64,000 bases of DNA from an uncultured Prolixibacteraceae bacterium (GTDB lineage Bacteria; Bacteroidota; Bacteroidia; Bacteroidales; Prolixibacteraceae). The position numbers were made by a program, and so were the translations under genes. This document shows, one piece after another, positions 45,133-54,854 of this stretch; position 1 is the first letter of the stretch; each line of letters starts with the position of its first letter. The notes under the pieces were generated by a model, which saw nothing but the letters and a program-made list of their open reading frames with translations, searched no databases and was not told the DNA's origin. The DNA is taken from positions 124,001 through 188,000 of the forward strand of contig CALGIG010000107.1 in the NCBI GenBank assembly GCA_937915865.1. Reading direction: 5' to 3'.

Positions 45133-47997
45133 TTATTTATAGCTTTCTATCGGTTCGCAGGTGCAAACCAGGTTGCGGTCGCCATAGGCATCGTCAACGC
45201 GGGCTACCGGCGGCCAGTATTTGTTTTCCTTCAGCCAGGCCAGCGGGAACACGGCAGTTTGGCGACTATAAGCATGGTTCCATTCGTCAGCAGTAACCAC
45301 ATCCGAGGTGTGCGGCGCATTTTTCAGTGGATTATCTTCCTTGTCCATTGCACCGGAAGCCACATCCTGAATTTCGTTGTAAATGGTGCTCAGCGCTTCG
45401 ATGAAACGATCCAACTCCTGTTTCGATTCGCTTTCGGTTGGCTCAACCATCAGCGTTCCGTGAACCGGGAACGACAGGGTAGGAGCGTGGAATCCATAGT
45501 CCATCAGTCGTTTGGCAATGTCGCCTTCGGTAATTCCAGAAGAAGCTTTCAGGTGGCGGCATTCCAGGATCATTTCGTGTGCACAGCGGCCATTTTCGCC
45601 GGTGTATAAAATTCCGTAGGTATCCTTCAATGCGTTGGCAATGTAGTTGGCATTCAGTATAGCCATTTCCGAAGCGCGTTTCAATCCGTCAGCTCCAAGC
45701 ATCTTGATGTATCCGTAGGTGATTGGCAGCACCGAAGCGCTTCCCCAAGGACCAGCAGAAACAGCAGTGATTCCCACGTGTCCGTTGTTCATTACCGGAT
45801 GCGATGGCAGGAATTCGACCAAGTGTTTGGCTACGCAAATCGGGCCAACACCCGGACCACCGCCACCGTGAGGAATGGCGAATGTCTTGTGCAGGTTGAG
45901 GTGACAAACGTCGGCGCCAATGCGGCTCGGATTGGTTAAACCAACCTGGGCATTCATGTTGGCGCCATCCATATAAACCTGTCCGCCACGTGCATGAATA
46001 ATTTCGCACAATTGCGTAATCGACGATTCGTAAACTCCGTGAGTCGATGGATAAGTCACCATGAAACACGACAAAGTATCTTTATATTCTTCGGCTTTTT
46101 GGCGTAAGGCATCCACGTCGATATTACCGCGTTCGTCGCAAGGTGTAACCACCACTTGCATGCCGGCCATTACAGCGCTGGCAGGGTTGGTTCCGTGAGC
46201 CGATGATGGGATCAAAGCCACATTGCGGTGACTTTCGCCCCTGCTGATGTGGTATTGACGAATTACCATCAAACCGGCGTATTCGCCTGCTGCTCCTGAA
46301 TTGGGTTGCAAACTGACATCAGCAAAACCGGTAATTTCCGCCAAGTCGCGGCGCAGCTCTTCCATCATTTCGTGGTAGCCGCGCGCCTGATTCTTCGGAA
46401 CAAATGGGTGAATGCCGCCAAATTCGATCCAGCTCAATGGCAGCATTTCGGTAGCCGCGTTCAGCTTCATGGTACATGAGCCAAGCGGAATCATCGAATG
46501 TGTGAGCGAAATGTCTTTGTGCTCCAGCTTTTTGATGTAGCGCACCATTTCGGTTTCGGAGCGGTATTTATTGAAAACCTCCTGCTGCATGTAAGCCGAT
46601 TTCCGTAGATATTCAGCCTGAATGGTACTAGTTGCCGGGTATTCTGTAGTTAATGCAAACGGTTTGTTAGCTGCTTTAGCGAACACTTCCACAATCCAGT
46701 TAATGTCGTCGAGGTTGGTGGTTTCATCGATACTCAGTCCCACTTCGCCATTTTCGAAATAGCGGAAGTTCATTTCCAGTTCGAGCGACAACCACTCGAT
46801 GTCTTCGCGTTTCACGTGGCGTGGCAGCGCAAAGCGGATGGTGTCGAAATAGTTTTTATTCAGTTGGGTGTAGCCCAAGGCCGTAATTTCTTTTTCGAGC
46901 AGAGAAGCAATACAATGGATGCGAGTTGCAATTTCCTTGATGCCTTCCGGTCCGTGGTAAACGCCATAGAAACCGGCCATATTAGCCAGTAATGCCTGCG
47001 AAGTACAGATATTGGAAGTCGCCTTTTCGCGTTTGATGTGCTGTTCTCGGGTTTGCAGCGCCATGCGCAAAGCACGGTGTCCGTTGGCATCTTTCGTAAT
47101 CCCGATGATGCGGCCCGGCATGGTACGTTTAAAAGCGTCTTTGGCGGCAAAATATCCGGCGTGCGGACCACCATAGCCCATCGGAACGCCAAACCGTTGC
47201 GCGCTACCGAATACGATGTCGGCATCCCATTCTCCGGGAGGAGTCAGAATGGCCAAACTTAGCAAATCGGCAGCAACCGAAACCATTATTTCTCCCTCAT
47301 GAGCAGCCTTCACCAGTGACGAATAATCGACGATTTCGCCGTCAGAATTTGGGTACTGAACTATAGCTCCGAATGATCTTTCGTCAAATTCAAAGTTTTG
47401 CCAGTTGGTTACCTTCAATTCAATACCTAGCGGATTGGCGCGGGTAATAAGTACATCCAGCGTTTGTGGCCATATTTTTTCGTCAATCCAAATTACGTTA
47501 GCGTCAGCTTTTGCTTTGGCACGCGAGCGCGAGTTGTGCATCATGATCATGGCCTCGGCAGCGGCAGTCGCTTCATCAAGCAGGGCAGCGTTCGACAGTT
47601 CCATGCCAGTCAGTTCGCACACCATGGTCTGGTAATTCAGCAAAGCTTCCAAACGGCCTTGCGAAATCTCAGCCTGATACGGTGTGTAACTGGTGTACCA
47701 AACCGGGTTTTCCAACACATTCCGAAGAATTACTGCCGGAGTGATGGTATCGTAAAAACCCATCCCGATGTAGGTGTTGAACACTTTATTTTTAGCGGCC
47801 AACGCCAGAATCTTACGGAAATACTGGCGTTCGGTCAAACCGTCTTCGAGATTGAGCGGTTTTTCGAGCCGGATGTTTTTCGGAACTGTTTGGTCGATGA
47901 GTTCGTTGAGTGTTGAAACGCCCAATTTGCCGAGCATTTCCTGAATTTCGAGGTCGCGCGGACCAATGTGGCGCATTACAAATTTATCGCTTGCCAT
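45133..47997 (-). CDS. gcvP: Glycine dehydrogenase (decarboxylating), P-protein
   Basis: 954 residues, the length of the single-chain P-protein. It decarboxylates glycine and passes the aminomethyl group to lipoyl H-protein. The N-terminal half begins FVMRHIGPRDLEIQEML and has YTPYQAEISQGRLEAL; the C-terminal half has MIPLGSCTMKLNA and HLNLHKTFAIPHGGGGPGVG with the PLP lysine K704. No gcvT or gcvH lies beside it. I looked upstream (47998-48060) for a glycine riboswitch and see none. The gene appears intact. Confidence 0.97.
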   Translation of the reverse strand: MASDKFVMRHIGPRDLEIQEMLGKLGVSTLNELIDQTVPKNIRLEKPLNLEDGLTERQYFRKILALAAKNKVFNTYIGMGFYDTITPAVILRNVLENPVWYTSYTPYQAEISQGRLEALLNYQTMVCELTGMELSNAALLDEATAAAEAMIMMHNSRSRAKAKADANVIWIDEKIWPQTLDVLITRANPLGIELKVTNWQNFEFDERSFGAIVQYPNSDGEIVDYSSLVKAAHEGEIMVSVAADLLSLAILTPPGEWDADIVFGSAQRFGVPMGYGGPHAGYFAAKDAFKRTMPGRIIGITKDANGHRALRMALQTREQHIKREKATSNICTSQALLANMAGFYGVYHGPEGIKEIATRIHCIASLLEKEITALGYTQLNKNYFDTIRFALPRHVKREDIEWLSLELEMNFRYFENGEVGLSIDETTNLDDINWIVEVFAKAANKPFALTTEYPATSTIQAEYLRKSAYMQQEVFNKYRSETEMVRYIKKLEHKDISLTHSMIPLGSCTMKLNAATEMLPLSWIEFGGIHPFVPKNQARGYHEMMEELRRDLAEITGFADVSLQPNSGAAGEYAGLMVIRQYHISRGESHRNVALIPSSAHGTNPASAVMAGMQVVVTPCDERGNIDVDALRQKAEEYKDTLSCFMVTYPSTHGVYESSITQLCEIIHARGGQVYMDGANMNAQVGLTNPSRIGADVCHLNLHKTFAIPHGGGGPGVGPICVAKHLVEFLPSHPVMNNGHVGITAVSAGPWGSASVLPITYGYIKMLGADGLKRASEMAILNANYIANALKDTYGILYTGENGRCAHEMILECRHLKASSGITEGDIAKRLMDYGFHAPTLSFPVHGTLMVEPTESESKQELDRFIEALSTIYNEIQDVASGAMDKEDNPLKNAPHTSDVVTADEWNHAYSRQTAVFPLAWLKENKYWPPVARVDDAYGDRNLVCTCEPIESYK

Positions 47998-48204
47998 ATC
48001 GTTTGAAGTATGTTTATTTTAAGGCTGCAAGTTTAGGAAGAATATCAATTCGCCAAAATGATATTTGTTACAAAAGCCCCCTAATTCCCCAAATGGGTAA
48101 CTTTTTGACCATACAATTCTCAAAGATAGTTCTTTGAAGCTCAGATATTCAGAATTATAGCAGCCCAAACTCCCTTCTCTTTTGGAGAAGGGTTGGGGAT
48201 GAGG

Positions 48205-48840
48205 CTACAAAAACGGGTTATTCTTTTTCTCAAAACCAATGGTCGTTTCAGGGCCATGGCCGCAGTAAACTATAGTTTCTTCGGGCAAGGTAAGTAGTTT
48301 TGTTTTAATGTTTTCCACTAGTAGTTCGTAGCTTCCACCCGGCAAATCGGTGCGACCAATACTTCCGTAGAAAAGAACATCGCCTGCAATCAGTATTTTG
48401 GCTTCAGGATTGTAAAAAACAACTCCGCCCGGAGAATGGCCGGGAGCTTCAATCACTTCGAGGTAAGAATTGCCAAAAGTGAGCCTGTCACTTTCCTTGA
48501 AAAACGAATCTGGCGCATCAACCGGCTCCATCGGTATTCCAAAACGGTCGCCTGAATCAACGGCATGTTCAACCAAAATAGCCTCACCTGCATGAGCTTC
48601 AAACTGAAGATTGTATTTGGTGCGGCAATGCGTAATGCCCATGATGTGATCGAAATGGCAATGCGTATTGATAAGCCTTACAGGTTTTAATTGGTTTTCG
48701 GTAATAAACTGGTCGAGTTTCTGTCTTTCCCGTTCGTAATAACAGCCTGCATCTATAATCACACATGTTCTGGTTTCGTCGTAAACCACAAATGTATTTT
48801 CCTGAACAGGATTGAAAGTAAATTTCTTTATTTGCAACAT
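48205..48840 (-). CDS. Metallo-beta-lactamase-fold hydrolase (glyoxalase II-like)
   Basis: 211 residues, matching the short YcbL-like members of the glyoxalase II group. The metal-binding motif THCHFDHIMG (H60, H62, D64, H65) is followed by further ligands in APGHSPGGV, the GDVLF motif, and YCGHGPETT with the last His. Members hydrolyse thioesters such as S-lactoyl-glutathione or related compounds, but many substrates remain unknown. It stands alone on the minus strand between gcvP and pcm. Confidence 0.88.
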   Translation of the reverse strand: MLQIKKFTFNPVQENTFVVYDETRTCVIIDAGCYYERERQKLDQFITENQLKPVRLINTHCHFDHIMGITHCRTKYNLQFEAHAGEAILVEHAVDSGDRFGIPMEPVDAPDSFFKESDRLTFGNSYLEVIEAPGHSPGGVVFYNPEAKILIAGDVLFYGSIGRTDLPGGSYELLVENIKTKLLTLPEETIVYCGHGPETTIGFEKKNNPFL

Positions 48841-48933
48841 ATTGAATTATTTACAATTAGTCAATTTACGATTTACTATTTAAAATTGAGACGGGTCAAA
48901 GAAATAGTAAATAGTAAATGAATAAATGGTTAA

Positions 48934-49584
48934 TCACTTATCTATTCCTTTTAACATCGGCACAAATACAAAGTTCCCGTGTGATTCTTTGTAATATTCG
49001 GTTTCGCTGGTTTTTACCACCACATACATGGTTTGTTTATCACGTGGTCCCATTGGAATAACCATACGGCCACCTACTTTAAGTTGGGCTATCAGTTCCA
49101 TCGGAATTTCAGGGGCACCTGCGGTTACAATTATTTTATCGAAAGGTCCGTAAGTTGGCAGTCCTTTGTACCCATCGCCATAAAAAAATTTCGGATTGTA
49201 TCCAATTTTTGGTAAGTTGGCCTGTGCTTTTATATACAATTCCCGTTGTCGTTCAATAGTATAAACAGTTGCCCCCATCTCAAGTAAAACAGCAGCCTGA
49301 TAGCCCGATCCTGTTCCTACTTCAAGTATCTTGTCAAAACGTTCAACCTGAAGTAAATAAGTTTGCACGGCTACTGTGAATGGTTGACTAATAGTTTGAC
49401 CTGCTCCAATTGGAAAAGCCTGATCTTTATAGGCATACAATAAAAAACTGCCATCCATAAAAAGATGCCGCGGAACCTTTCCAATGGCTTCCAGTACCTT
49501 TTCATCTTTTATTCCTTTGATACGTATGCCATCAACCAATCTTTTTCGCAGGCCCTGATGTCGTATTGTATCTTGAAAATCCAT
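48934..49584 (-). CDS. pcm: Protein-L-isoaspartate O-methyltransferase
   Basis: 216 residues, full length. It repairs isoaspartyl residues in aged proteins by S-adenosylmethionine-dependent methylation. Typical sequences are VPRHLFMDGSFLLYAYKDQA, FPIGAGQTISQPFTVA, and the SAM-binding motif I ILEVGTGSGYQAAVL, then FDKIIVTAGAPEIP. About 140 bp separate it from the divergent gene on its right. Confidence 0.95.
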   Translation of the reverse strand: MDFQDTIRHQGLRKRLVDGIRIKGIKDEKVLEAIGKVPRHLFMDGSFLLYAYKDQAFPIGAGQTISQPFTVAVQTYLLQVERFDKILEVGTGSGYQAAVLLEMGATVYTIERQRELYIKAQANLPKIGYNPKFFYGDGYKGLPTYGPFDKIIVTAGAPEIPMELIAQLKVGGRMVIPMGPRDKQTMYVVVKTSETEYYKESHGNFVFVPMLKGIDK

Positions 49585-49720
49585 AAAAAATCCTTTTTTC
49601 CAAAATTAACCAAATATAGATTTTTAAAAGGTTGTATCAATAAACATTATTAACAATTACCGTTGAAAAGTATTTCTCAGGATAATATTACAACTTTTAA
49701 TTTATTCCTATTTTGCAAGT

Positions 49721-50560
49721 ATGATTAAGCTCGGAATTTTTGGAGACCAAACAACAAATCAGCAACTTTTGGTTCGGATAAGTAAGCTCCCGGAAGTTGA
49801 AATTGCAGGCTTGTATTTCCTGGGAAATGTTGAGCTAAAGCAGGATTTTAATGTTTTTTTAAGTCCGGCTGGATTAATGGAGGTTTCGGATGCAATTTTA
49901 GTTTTGACCGATAAAAGTATTAGTAACGATTTGGTTAAACTTATACTTAGAAAGAGTAAACCGGTATTCCTGCAATCGGTACCCAATTTGCATATTAAGG
50001 AGATTAAAGAATTAGTTGATTTGGAAAAAGAAGCCGGAATTGTAACATCAATTTATAATCCATTTGTATATAATTCGTTTTTAAATCCTTACTTAAATAA
50101 TTACGAAAAACCATTTCTTATAAACCTTAGAACTTGCTTCGATACAACGACCGTTAAGCCATCGCTGGAATTACTGCTTTTAGTAGCTGCCTTAAACCGG
50201 TTAGCTCAAAGTAATTTCAAGAAACTGGATGTTTTTGGAATTAAGAATGCAGAACAATTTACCATAAATGTGAGGCTGGAATATGAAAATAGTTGCGTTG
50301 CCAATTTTACTCTTTCCCAGGAAGACAAAAAAAGTTTTTGTGAGATTTTTCAGAAATCGGGGGTGACACTGTTTGAGTTTAAAAATTCACTATTCAGACA
50401 ATCGCAGAGGGCTGAACAAGAGATTGATGCCATCAGTAATTTTGTGAAAATGATAGTCGCCTGTAACAAAAAAAATAACTCTTTGGATGGTTTAATGCAA
50501 AGTGTTCAAATTGTCCATGAGATCAAAGAACATTTAAGGTTCAATGAAATCATTTTTTAA
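49721..50560 (+). CDS. Unidentified protein resembling a degenerate Gfo/Idh-type fold
   Basis: 279 residues without signal or membrane segments. The first 100 residues look like an alternating alpha/beta domain (MIKLGIFGDQTTNQQLLVRI, VSDAILVLTDKSISNDLVKL, KPVFLQSVPNLHIKEIKELV) in the same order as a Gfo/Idh/MocA Rossmann domain, including a KPVFLQ at the place of EKP. The glycine-rich dinucleotide loop is poor, however, so cofactor binding is doubtful. The C-terminal part has the expected long beta strands and a final helical part. It lies 88 bp upstream of the sugar transferase gene on the same strand. No function assigned. Confidence 0.6.
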   Translation: MIKLGIFGDQTTNQQLLVRISKLPEVEIAGLYFLGNVELKQDFNVFLSPAGLMEVSDAILVLTDKSISNDLVKLILRKSKPVFLQSVPNLHIKEIKELVDLEKEAGIVTSIYNPFVYNSFLNPYLNNYEKPFLINLRTCFDTTTVKPSLELLLLVAALNRLAQSNFKKLDVFGIKNAEQFTINVRLEYENSCVANFTLSQEDKKSFCEIFQKSGVTLFEFKNSLFRQSQRAEQEIDAISNFVKMIVACNKKNNSLDGLMQSVQIVHEIKEHLRFNEIIF

Positions 50561-50648
50561 TATTAATAATCTATTTTTGCCGCAATATTTTTTTTACAGG
50601 TGCGTTGGGTATTTCAGGACATAGAAATTCCTGACTAAACACGGTTTT

Positions 50649-52064
50649 ATGCATAAAAAAATTCAGGTTGCCAGGTATCTGGTTTTCGACATAATCGCGG
50701 CCATTGTTAGCTGGACTTTGTTTTTTGTATACAGGAAAGTTTATATTGAACCAATTAAATTTGGTTATGAAATTCCCGTTCAATTCGATAGTAATTTTTA
50801 TTCCGCACTTTTTGTCATACCTTCCTTTTGGATTACAATTTACTATATAACCGGTCAGTATACCAATATTTACCGAAAATCGCGTTTACTTGAGTTATGG
50901 AAGACAATCCTGGTTTCAATTATTGGGGTGACGGTAATTTTCTTTCTCTTTTTGCTAAACGACTGGATACCTGATTACAGAAAGTATTATAACCTTTACT
51001 TTACACTTTTTACTTTACATTTTAGCTTCACTTATTTATTCCGGCTGATTCTTACAACTCGGACGATTCACCGAATACACCGCAGAATAATTGGGTTTAA
51101 TACCCTAATAATAGGTGGAAATAAAAAAGCAGTTCGTTTGTATGAAGATATGATGACTCAGAAACGACCGGCAGGAAATAAGATTATTGGCTTTTTAACG
51201 GTAAATGAGCGTGATACCTACCCTCTTGAAAAATATATCCCCAATTTGGGAACTTACCGCAATCTTCAGCAAGTAATTAATAAATATGATGTTGAAGAAA
51301 TTATAATTGCTATTGAATCGTCGGAACATAAATTGTTGAGCGAATTATTGACTCTTCTTGAAAACCGTACCCATACCGTTTGGGGAATTCCTGATTTATT
51401 CGACCTCCTTTCGAATACAGCAAAAACAAATACAATTTATGGCAACCCATTATTAAAAATATCCAACGGATTGATGCCTGTATGGCAGGAAAATATCAAA
51501 CGTTTGCTCGATGTGATAGTTTCAATAATTGCAATAATTGTGTTTTTCCCTGCATTTATAGTTCTGGCTGTTAGTATTAAAATAGGTTCGAAGGGACCAA
51601 TTTTGTATAAACAAGAACGTATTGGTAAGTTTGGGAAACCTTTTATGATATATAAGCTTAGGACAATGGTAAGCGACGCTGAAAACGGCATCCCACTTCT
51701 ATCAAGTTTAGACGATTGCCGGATAACACGCATTGGTCAGTTTATGCGAAGAACCCACCTGGATGAGATACCCCAGTTTTTCAATGTAATTCTTGGCGAA
51801 ATGTCGTTGGTTGGACCACGTCCTGAACGAAAATATTACATTGATCAGATCGTACAAAAAGCGCCTTATGTAACCCATTTACAAAAATTGAGGCCTGGTA
51901 TCACGTCTTGGGGGCAGGTTAAATATGGTTACGCTTCGAATGTTGATCAAATGGTTGAACGGCTACAATACGATATGGTTTATTTAAAGAATATCTCTTT
52001 ATACCTCGATTTCAAGATATTGATTTATACTATTATGGATTGTTTTAAAGGAAAAGGTAAATAA
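50649..52064 (+). CDS. Polyprenyl glycosylphosphotransferase (bacterial sugar transferase)
   Basis: 471 residues. Four to five N-terminal transmembrane segments (about 10-150, for example IVSIIGVTVIFFLFLL as part), a CoA-binding-like middle domain (about 150-270, NTLIIGGNKKAVRLYEDMM), another membrane segment (VIVSIIAIIVFFPAFIVLAV), and the sugar-transferase domain with MIYKLRTMVSDAENG, RRTHLDEIPQFFNV and MSLVGPRPERKYY. It transfers a sugar phosphate from a nucleotide sugar to undecaprenyl phosphate, the first step of exopolysaccharide or O-antigen building. No other polysaccharide-assembly genes lie nearby in the window. Confidence 0.94.
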   Translation: MHKKIQVARYLVFDIIAAIVSWTLFFVYRKVYIEPIKFGYEIPVQFDSNFYSALFVIPSFWITIYYITGQYTNIYRKSRLLELWKTILVSIIGVTVIFFLFLLNDWIPDYRKYYNLYFTLFTLHFSFTYLFRLILTTRTIHRIHRRIIGFNTLIIGGNKKAVRLYEDMMTQKRPAGNKIIGFLTVNERDTYPLEKYIPNLGTYRNLQQVINKYDVEEIIIAIESSEHKLLSELLTLLENRTHTVWGIPDLFDLLSNTAKTNTIYGNPLLKISNGLMPVWQENIKRLLDVIVSIIAIIVFFPAFIVLAVSIKIGSKGPILYKQERIGKFGKPFMIYKLRTMVSDAENGIPLLSSLDDCRITRIGQFMRRTHLDEIPQFFNVILGEMSLVGPRPERKYYIDQIVQKAPYVTHLQKLRPGITSWGQVKYGYASNVDQMVERLQYDMVYLKNISLYLDFKILIYTIMDCFKGKGK

Positions 52065-52104
52065 TAAGTAATATTCCTTCAAATATTCACACAATAAATT
52101 ATCA

Positions 52105-52692
52105 TTAAATAAGGCCAAGTTCAATATACTGAATTATTTGCTCAATTTGTCGGTCCTCTCCGTAAGGATCGTACTTGGTTTTAAGGTTATTGCCAAAAAT
52201 ACGGGCAATTCCCTGCCAAAAAATTGCGGGGACCGAACCTTTTATTTCCTGAATGATTTCGTAAGATGCCCGATGTGTTTCCCGGTCTATTAATTTAATC
52301 AATACCTTGCCATCGTTTATTGACATCTTTTTGAAGGTAGGACCATATTTTTTTATCAATTCATCCTCAGCTTTTTTGATGTAATGTCGTTTGTCCCTGT
52401 TTTTAGCATCTGTTGGGACTTCACGTTCATACTTTTTAAGCAAAACGGCAGCTTCTTTAGCATAAGGCCATACTTTTTTAACACGCATAACCAATCGCCA
52501 GTATTGTTGTTCTTCCGATCTGTTCTTAAATATACGTTGAGGAAAAACGCCAACTTCAGGAAGATCTATATGCGCAATGGTATCTTTCCCTTCAATAGTG
52601 CCGGGAAGTAGAATCAGATTTTTTGGCCATTGGGCGTTCATTGTTTTACCCAAACACATTCCTATTAATATGACCAGGAATATTCGTTTCAT
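52105..52692 (-). CDS. DUF4294 secreted protein
   Basis: 195 residues with a signal peptide (about 1-20). The core VFPQRIFKNRSEEQQYWRLV, VWPYAKEAAVLLKKYE and FKKMSINDGKVLIKLIDRE is the conserved DUF4294 domain of Bacteroidota. Role unknown; cell-envelope localisation is likely. It points towards the sugar transferase gene, and 40 bp separate their 3' ends. Confidence 0.85.
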   Translation of the reverse strand: MKRIFLVILIGMCLGKTMNAQWPKNLILLPGTIEGKDTIAHIDLPEVGVFPQRIFKNRSEEQQYWRLVMRVKKVWPYAKEAAVLLKKYEREVPTDAKNRDKRHYIKKAEDELIKKYGPTFKKMSINDGKVLIKLIDRETHRASYEIIQEIKGSVPAIFWQGIARIFGNNLKTKYDPYGEDRQIEQIIQYIELGLI

Positions 52693-52875
52693 TTTTTCTG
52701 TATTCTGCCGCTAAGATAACGCATTGTAACTTTCAATGTTATTATTGTTTTGCTCAATTTAATTATACTAAGAGTTAATGTTTTTACCTTATATGTTATA
52801 AAACTGAAATGAAAGAAATTAGTTTACGATTTCCCGATAGCCAATGTTTGTATCTTTGGGCCAAAATCAATTAAT

Positions 52876-54144
52876 ATGGATTCAACGAATAAAATGAAAG
52901 TTGATGTATGTTCTGAATTTGGCCAACTTGAAGGTGTAATTGTCCATACACCTGGCTTTGAAGTTGAGGAAATGACCCCCGAGAATGCTGAAAGGGCCTT
53001 ATACAGCGATATATTGAATTTGTCGGTTGCTGCTAATGAATATTCTTTTTTTAAAGGAATTTTGAACAAAGTAACCACAACTTTTGAAGTTAAAGATTTA
53101 TTAGCTGATATACTGAGTATTGAGGAGGTTAGAATATCACTTCTCAAGGAAATTTGTTCCAAAGAAGGGGCTATGGATATTTACTCCAGGCTTATGGATC
53201 AGTGTCCAGGTGAAGTTGCTCGTCAACTTATTCAAGGTGTACCCCTGGAACGGAATAACCTTACGCGATATCTAAGCCAGGAAAGATTCAGTCTAAGGCC
53301 TTTGCATAATTTTTTATTTACGCGTGATGCTTCCATGTCATTTCGAAACCAGGTCCTTATAGGCAAAATGGCAAGTAAAGTACGCGATCGTGAGGCTATT
53401 ATTATGAATGCTATTTTTAAATATCACCCCCGAATTGAAACAACAACAATTAATCCAAATACAACCGATAATCTTCAGAATTATCCGGGTGTTTCTATTG
53501 AAGGTGGTGATTTTCAGGTGGGACGAGAAGATGTTTTAGTTATCGGGACTGGTATTCGGACTAGCACGCAGGGAATCGATTTCATTTTAGAGCAACTAAA
53601 ACAAAGAAAAGAGGGATTACAGCATATTTTAATACAGGAATTGCCTGATACCCCGGAATCGTTTATTCATCTTGATATGGTTTTTACTTTCCTTGATAAA
53701 GATGCTTGCATGGTTTACGAACCTTTGATTCTGGGAACAAATCGTTATCATACTATTCATATTCAGATTGATAATGGAAATGTGGTTGATATTTGCGAGA
53801 AGGAAAATCTGGTGAAAGCGCTTAAAAATCTTGGAATCGATATGCAACCGGTTTGTTGCGGCGGAAAAATTGGAGATTGGACTCAGGAACGTGAACAATG
53901 GCACAGCGGTGCAAACTTTTTTGCATTTGCTCCTGGTCAGGTAATTGGTTACGAACGCAACGTACATACTTTAGAGCAATTGAGTAAACATGGTTTTGAT
54001 ATCGTTCAGGCCAAAGAAATACTGAATGGAGAAAGCCTTATTCCTCCTGGGAAATGTGTAATTACCATTCCCGGATCTGAACTTGCCCGTGGTGGAGGTG
54101 GAGCCCGGTGTATGACCATGCCAATAAGAAGAAAAAGCATTTAA
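52876..54144 (+). CDS. arcA: Arginine deiminase
   Basis: 422 residues, the usual length. It converts arginine to citrulline and ammonia. Typical sequences appear in order: FGQLEGVIVHTPGFEVEEM, PLHNFLFTRDASM with the substrate-binding RD, YPGVSIEGGDFQVG, FIHLDMVFTFLD with the catalytic His/Asp region, and GGGGARCMTMPI with the nucleophilic Cys C412. The ornithine carbamoyltransferase and carbamate kinase of the ADI pathway are not next to it, so it may serve acid resistance or nitrogen supply, with partners elsewhere. It starts about 180 bp after the divergent DUF4294 gene. Confidence 0.93.
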   Translation: MDSTNKMKVDVCSEFGQLEGVIVHTPGFEVEEMTPENAERALYSDILNLSVAANEYSFFKGILNKVTTTFEVKDLLADILSIEEVRISLLKEICSKEGAMDIYSRLMDQCPGEVARQLIQGVPLERNNLTRYLSQERFSLRPLHNFLFTRDASMSFRNQVLIGKMASKVRDREAIIMNAIFKYHPRIETTTINPNTTDNLQNYPGVSIEGGDFQVGREDVLVIGTGIRTSTQGIDFILEQLKQRKEGLQHILIQELPDTPESFIHLDMVFTFLDKDACMVYEPLILGTNRYHTIHIQIDNGNVVDICEKENLVKALKNLGIDMQPVCCGGKIGDWTQEREQWHSGANFFAFAPGQVIGYERNVHTLEQLSKHGFDIVQAKEILNGESLIPPGKCVITIPGSELARGGGGARCMTMPIRRKSI

Positions 54145-54247
54145 AATAAGTTTGAAGTGAGCCAAAGTTCAGAGTGCCTAAAATAGAAAATTACCCGACA
54201 CTTCAACTTCTGGGCACTTCGTACGCTATTCATTTAAGTCACTTTAT

Positions 54248-54778
54248 ATGCGCAAATTAAAGAACTCGGAACTTGATCGTTTGTCGGTTGAGGAATATAG
54301 GGAAATTGAAAAGACGCCAATTACCGTGGTGCTCGACAATATTAGGAGCTGTAACAACATTGGCTCAGTTTTTCGAACTTCAGATGCCTTACTAATAGAA
54401 AAGGTAATTTTGTGCGGAATTACAGCAACGCCTCCAAATACCGAAATTCATAAAACTGCCCTGGATGCCGAAAAATCGGTTCCATGGCTATATTTTGATA
54501 AGACTGAAACTGTCGTTTTAAACCTGAAAGAAGAAGGATATGAAGTTTTTGCAGTAGAACAGGTTGAGAATAGCATTATGCTACCAGAATTTAAACCTGA
54601 AAAGGGGAAGAAATATGCTTTAATTTTTGGCAATGAAGTGAAGGGCGTTCAGCAATCGGTAGTTGATTTGTGCGATGGAGCCATAGAAATTCCACAATAT
54701 GGCACTAAACATTCGTTCAATATTTCGGTAAGTGCCGGAATCGTGCTTTGGGATTTGGTTTATAAACTCAGACAGTAG
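54248..54778 (+). CDS. TrmH/SpoU-family RNA 2'-O-methyltransferase
   Basis: 176 residues, a minimal SPOUT domain without N-terminal extension. Motif 1 is seen in VVLDNIRSCNNIGSVFRTSD, motif 2 in YALIFGNEVKGV and motif 3 in IEIPQYGTKHSFNISVSAGI, which together form the knotted SAM site. Such enzymes methylate a ribose in tRNA or rRNA; the target cannot be told from the sequence. It follows the arginine deiminase gene by about 100 bp on the same strand and ends at a strong bidirectional terminator. Confidence 0.93.
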   Translation: MRKLKNSELDRLSVEEYREIEKTPITVVLDNIRSCNNIGSVFRTSDALLIEKVILCGITATPPNTEIHKTALDAEKSVPWLYFDKTETVVLNLKEEGYEVFAVEQVENSIMLPEFKPEKGKKYALIFGNEVKGVQQSVVDLCDGAIEIPQYGTKHSFNISVSAGIVLWDLVYKLRQ

Positions 54779-54785
54779 CTTAACA

Positions 54786-54833
54786 GGCAAAAGGCAGAAG
54801 TGAAATTATTATTTTCATCTTCTGCCTTTTGCC
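54786..54833. terminator. Bidirectional terminator between the TrmH and M23 genes
   Basis: A perfect 15 bp stem (GGCAAAAGGCAGAAG with CTTCTGCCTTTTGCC) that continues inwards with a few more pairs. It sits between two convergent genes, 7 bp after one stop and 21 bp after the other. Confidence 0.85.
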
Positions 54834-54854
54834 CGTTTTCTCTCTGGCTCTTTT

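Noticed and set aside
47998..48204. Glycine riboswitch upstream of gcvP
   Set aside because: I looked for the paired, G-rich aptamer pattern and see only A+T-rich text.
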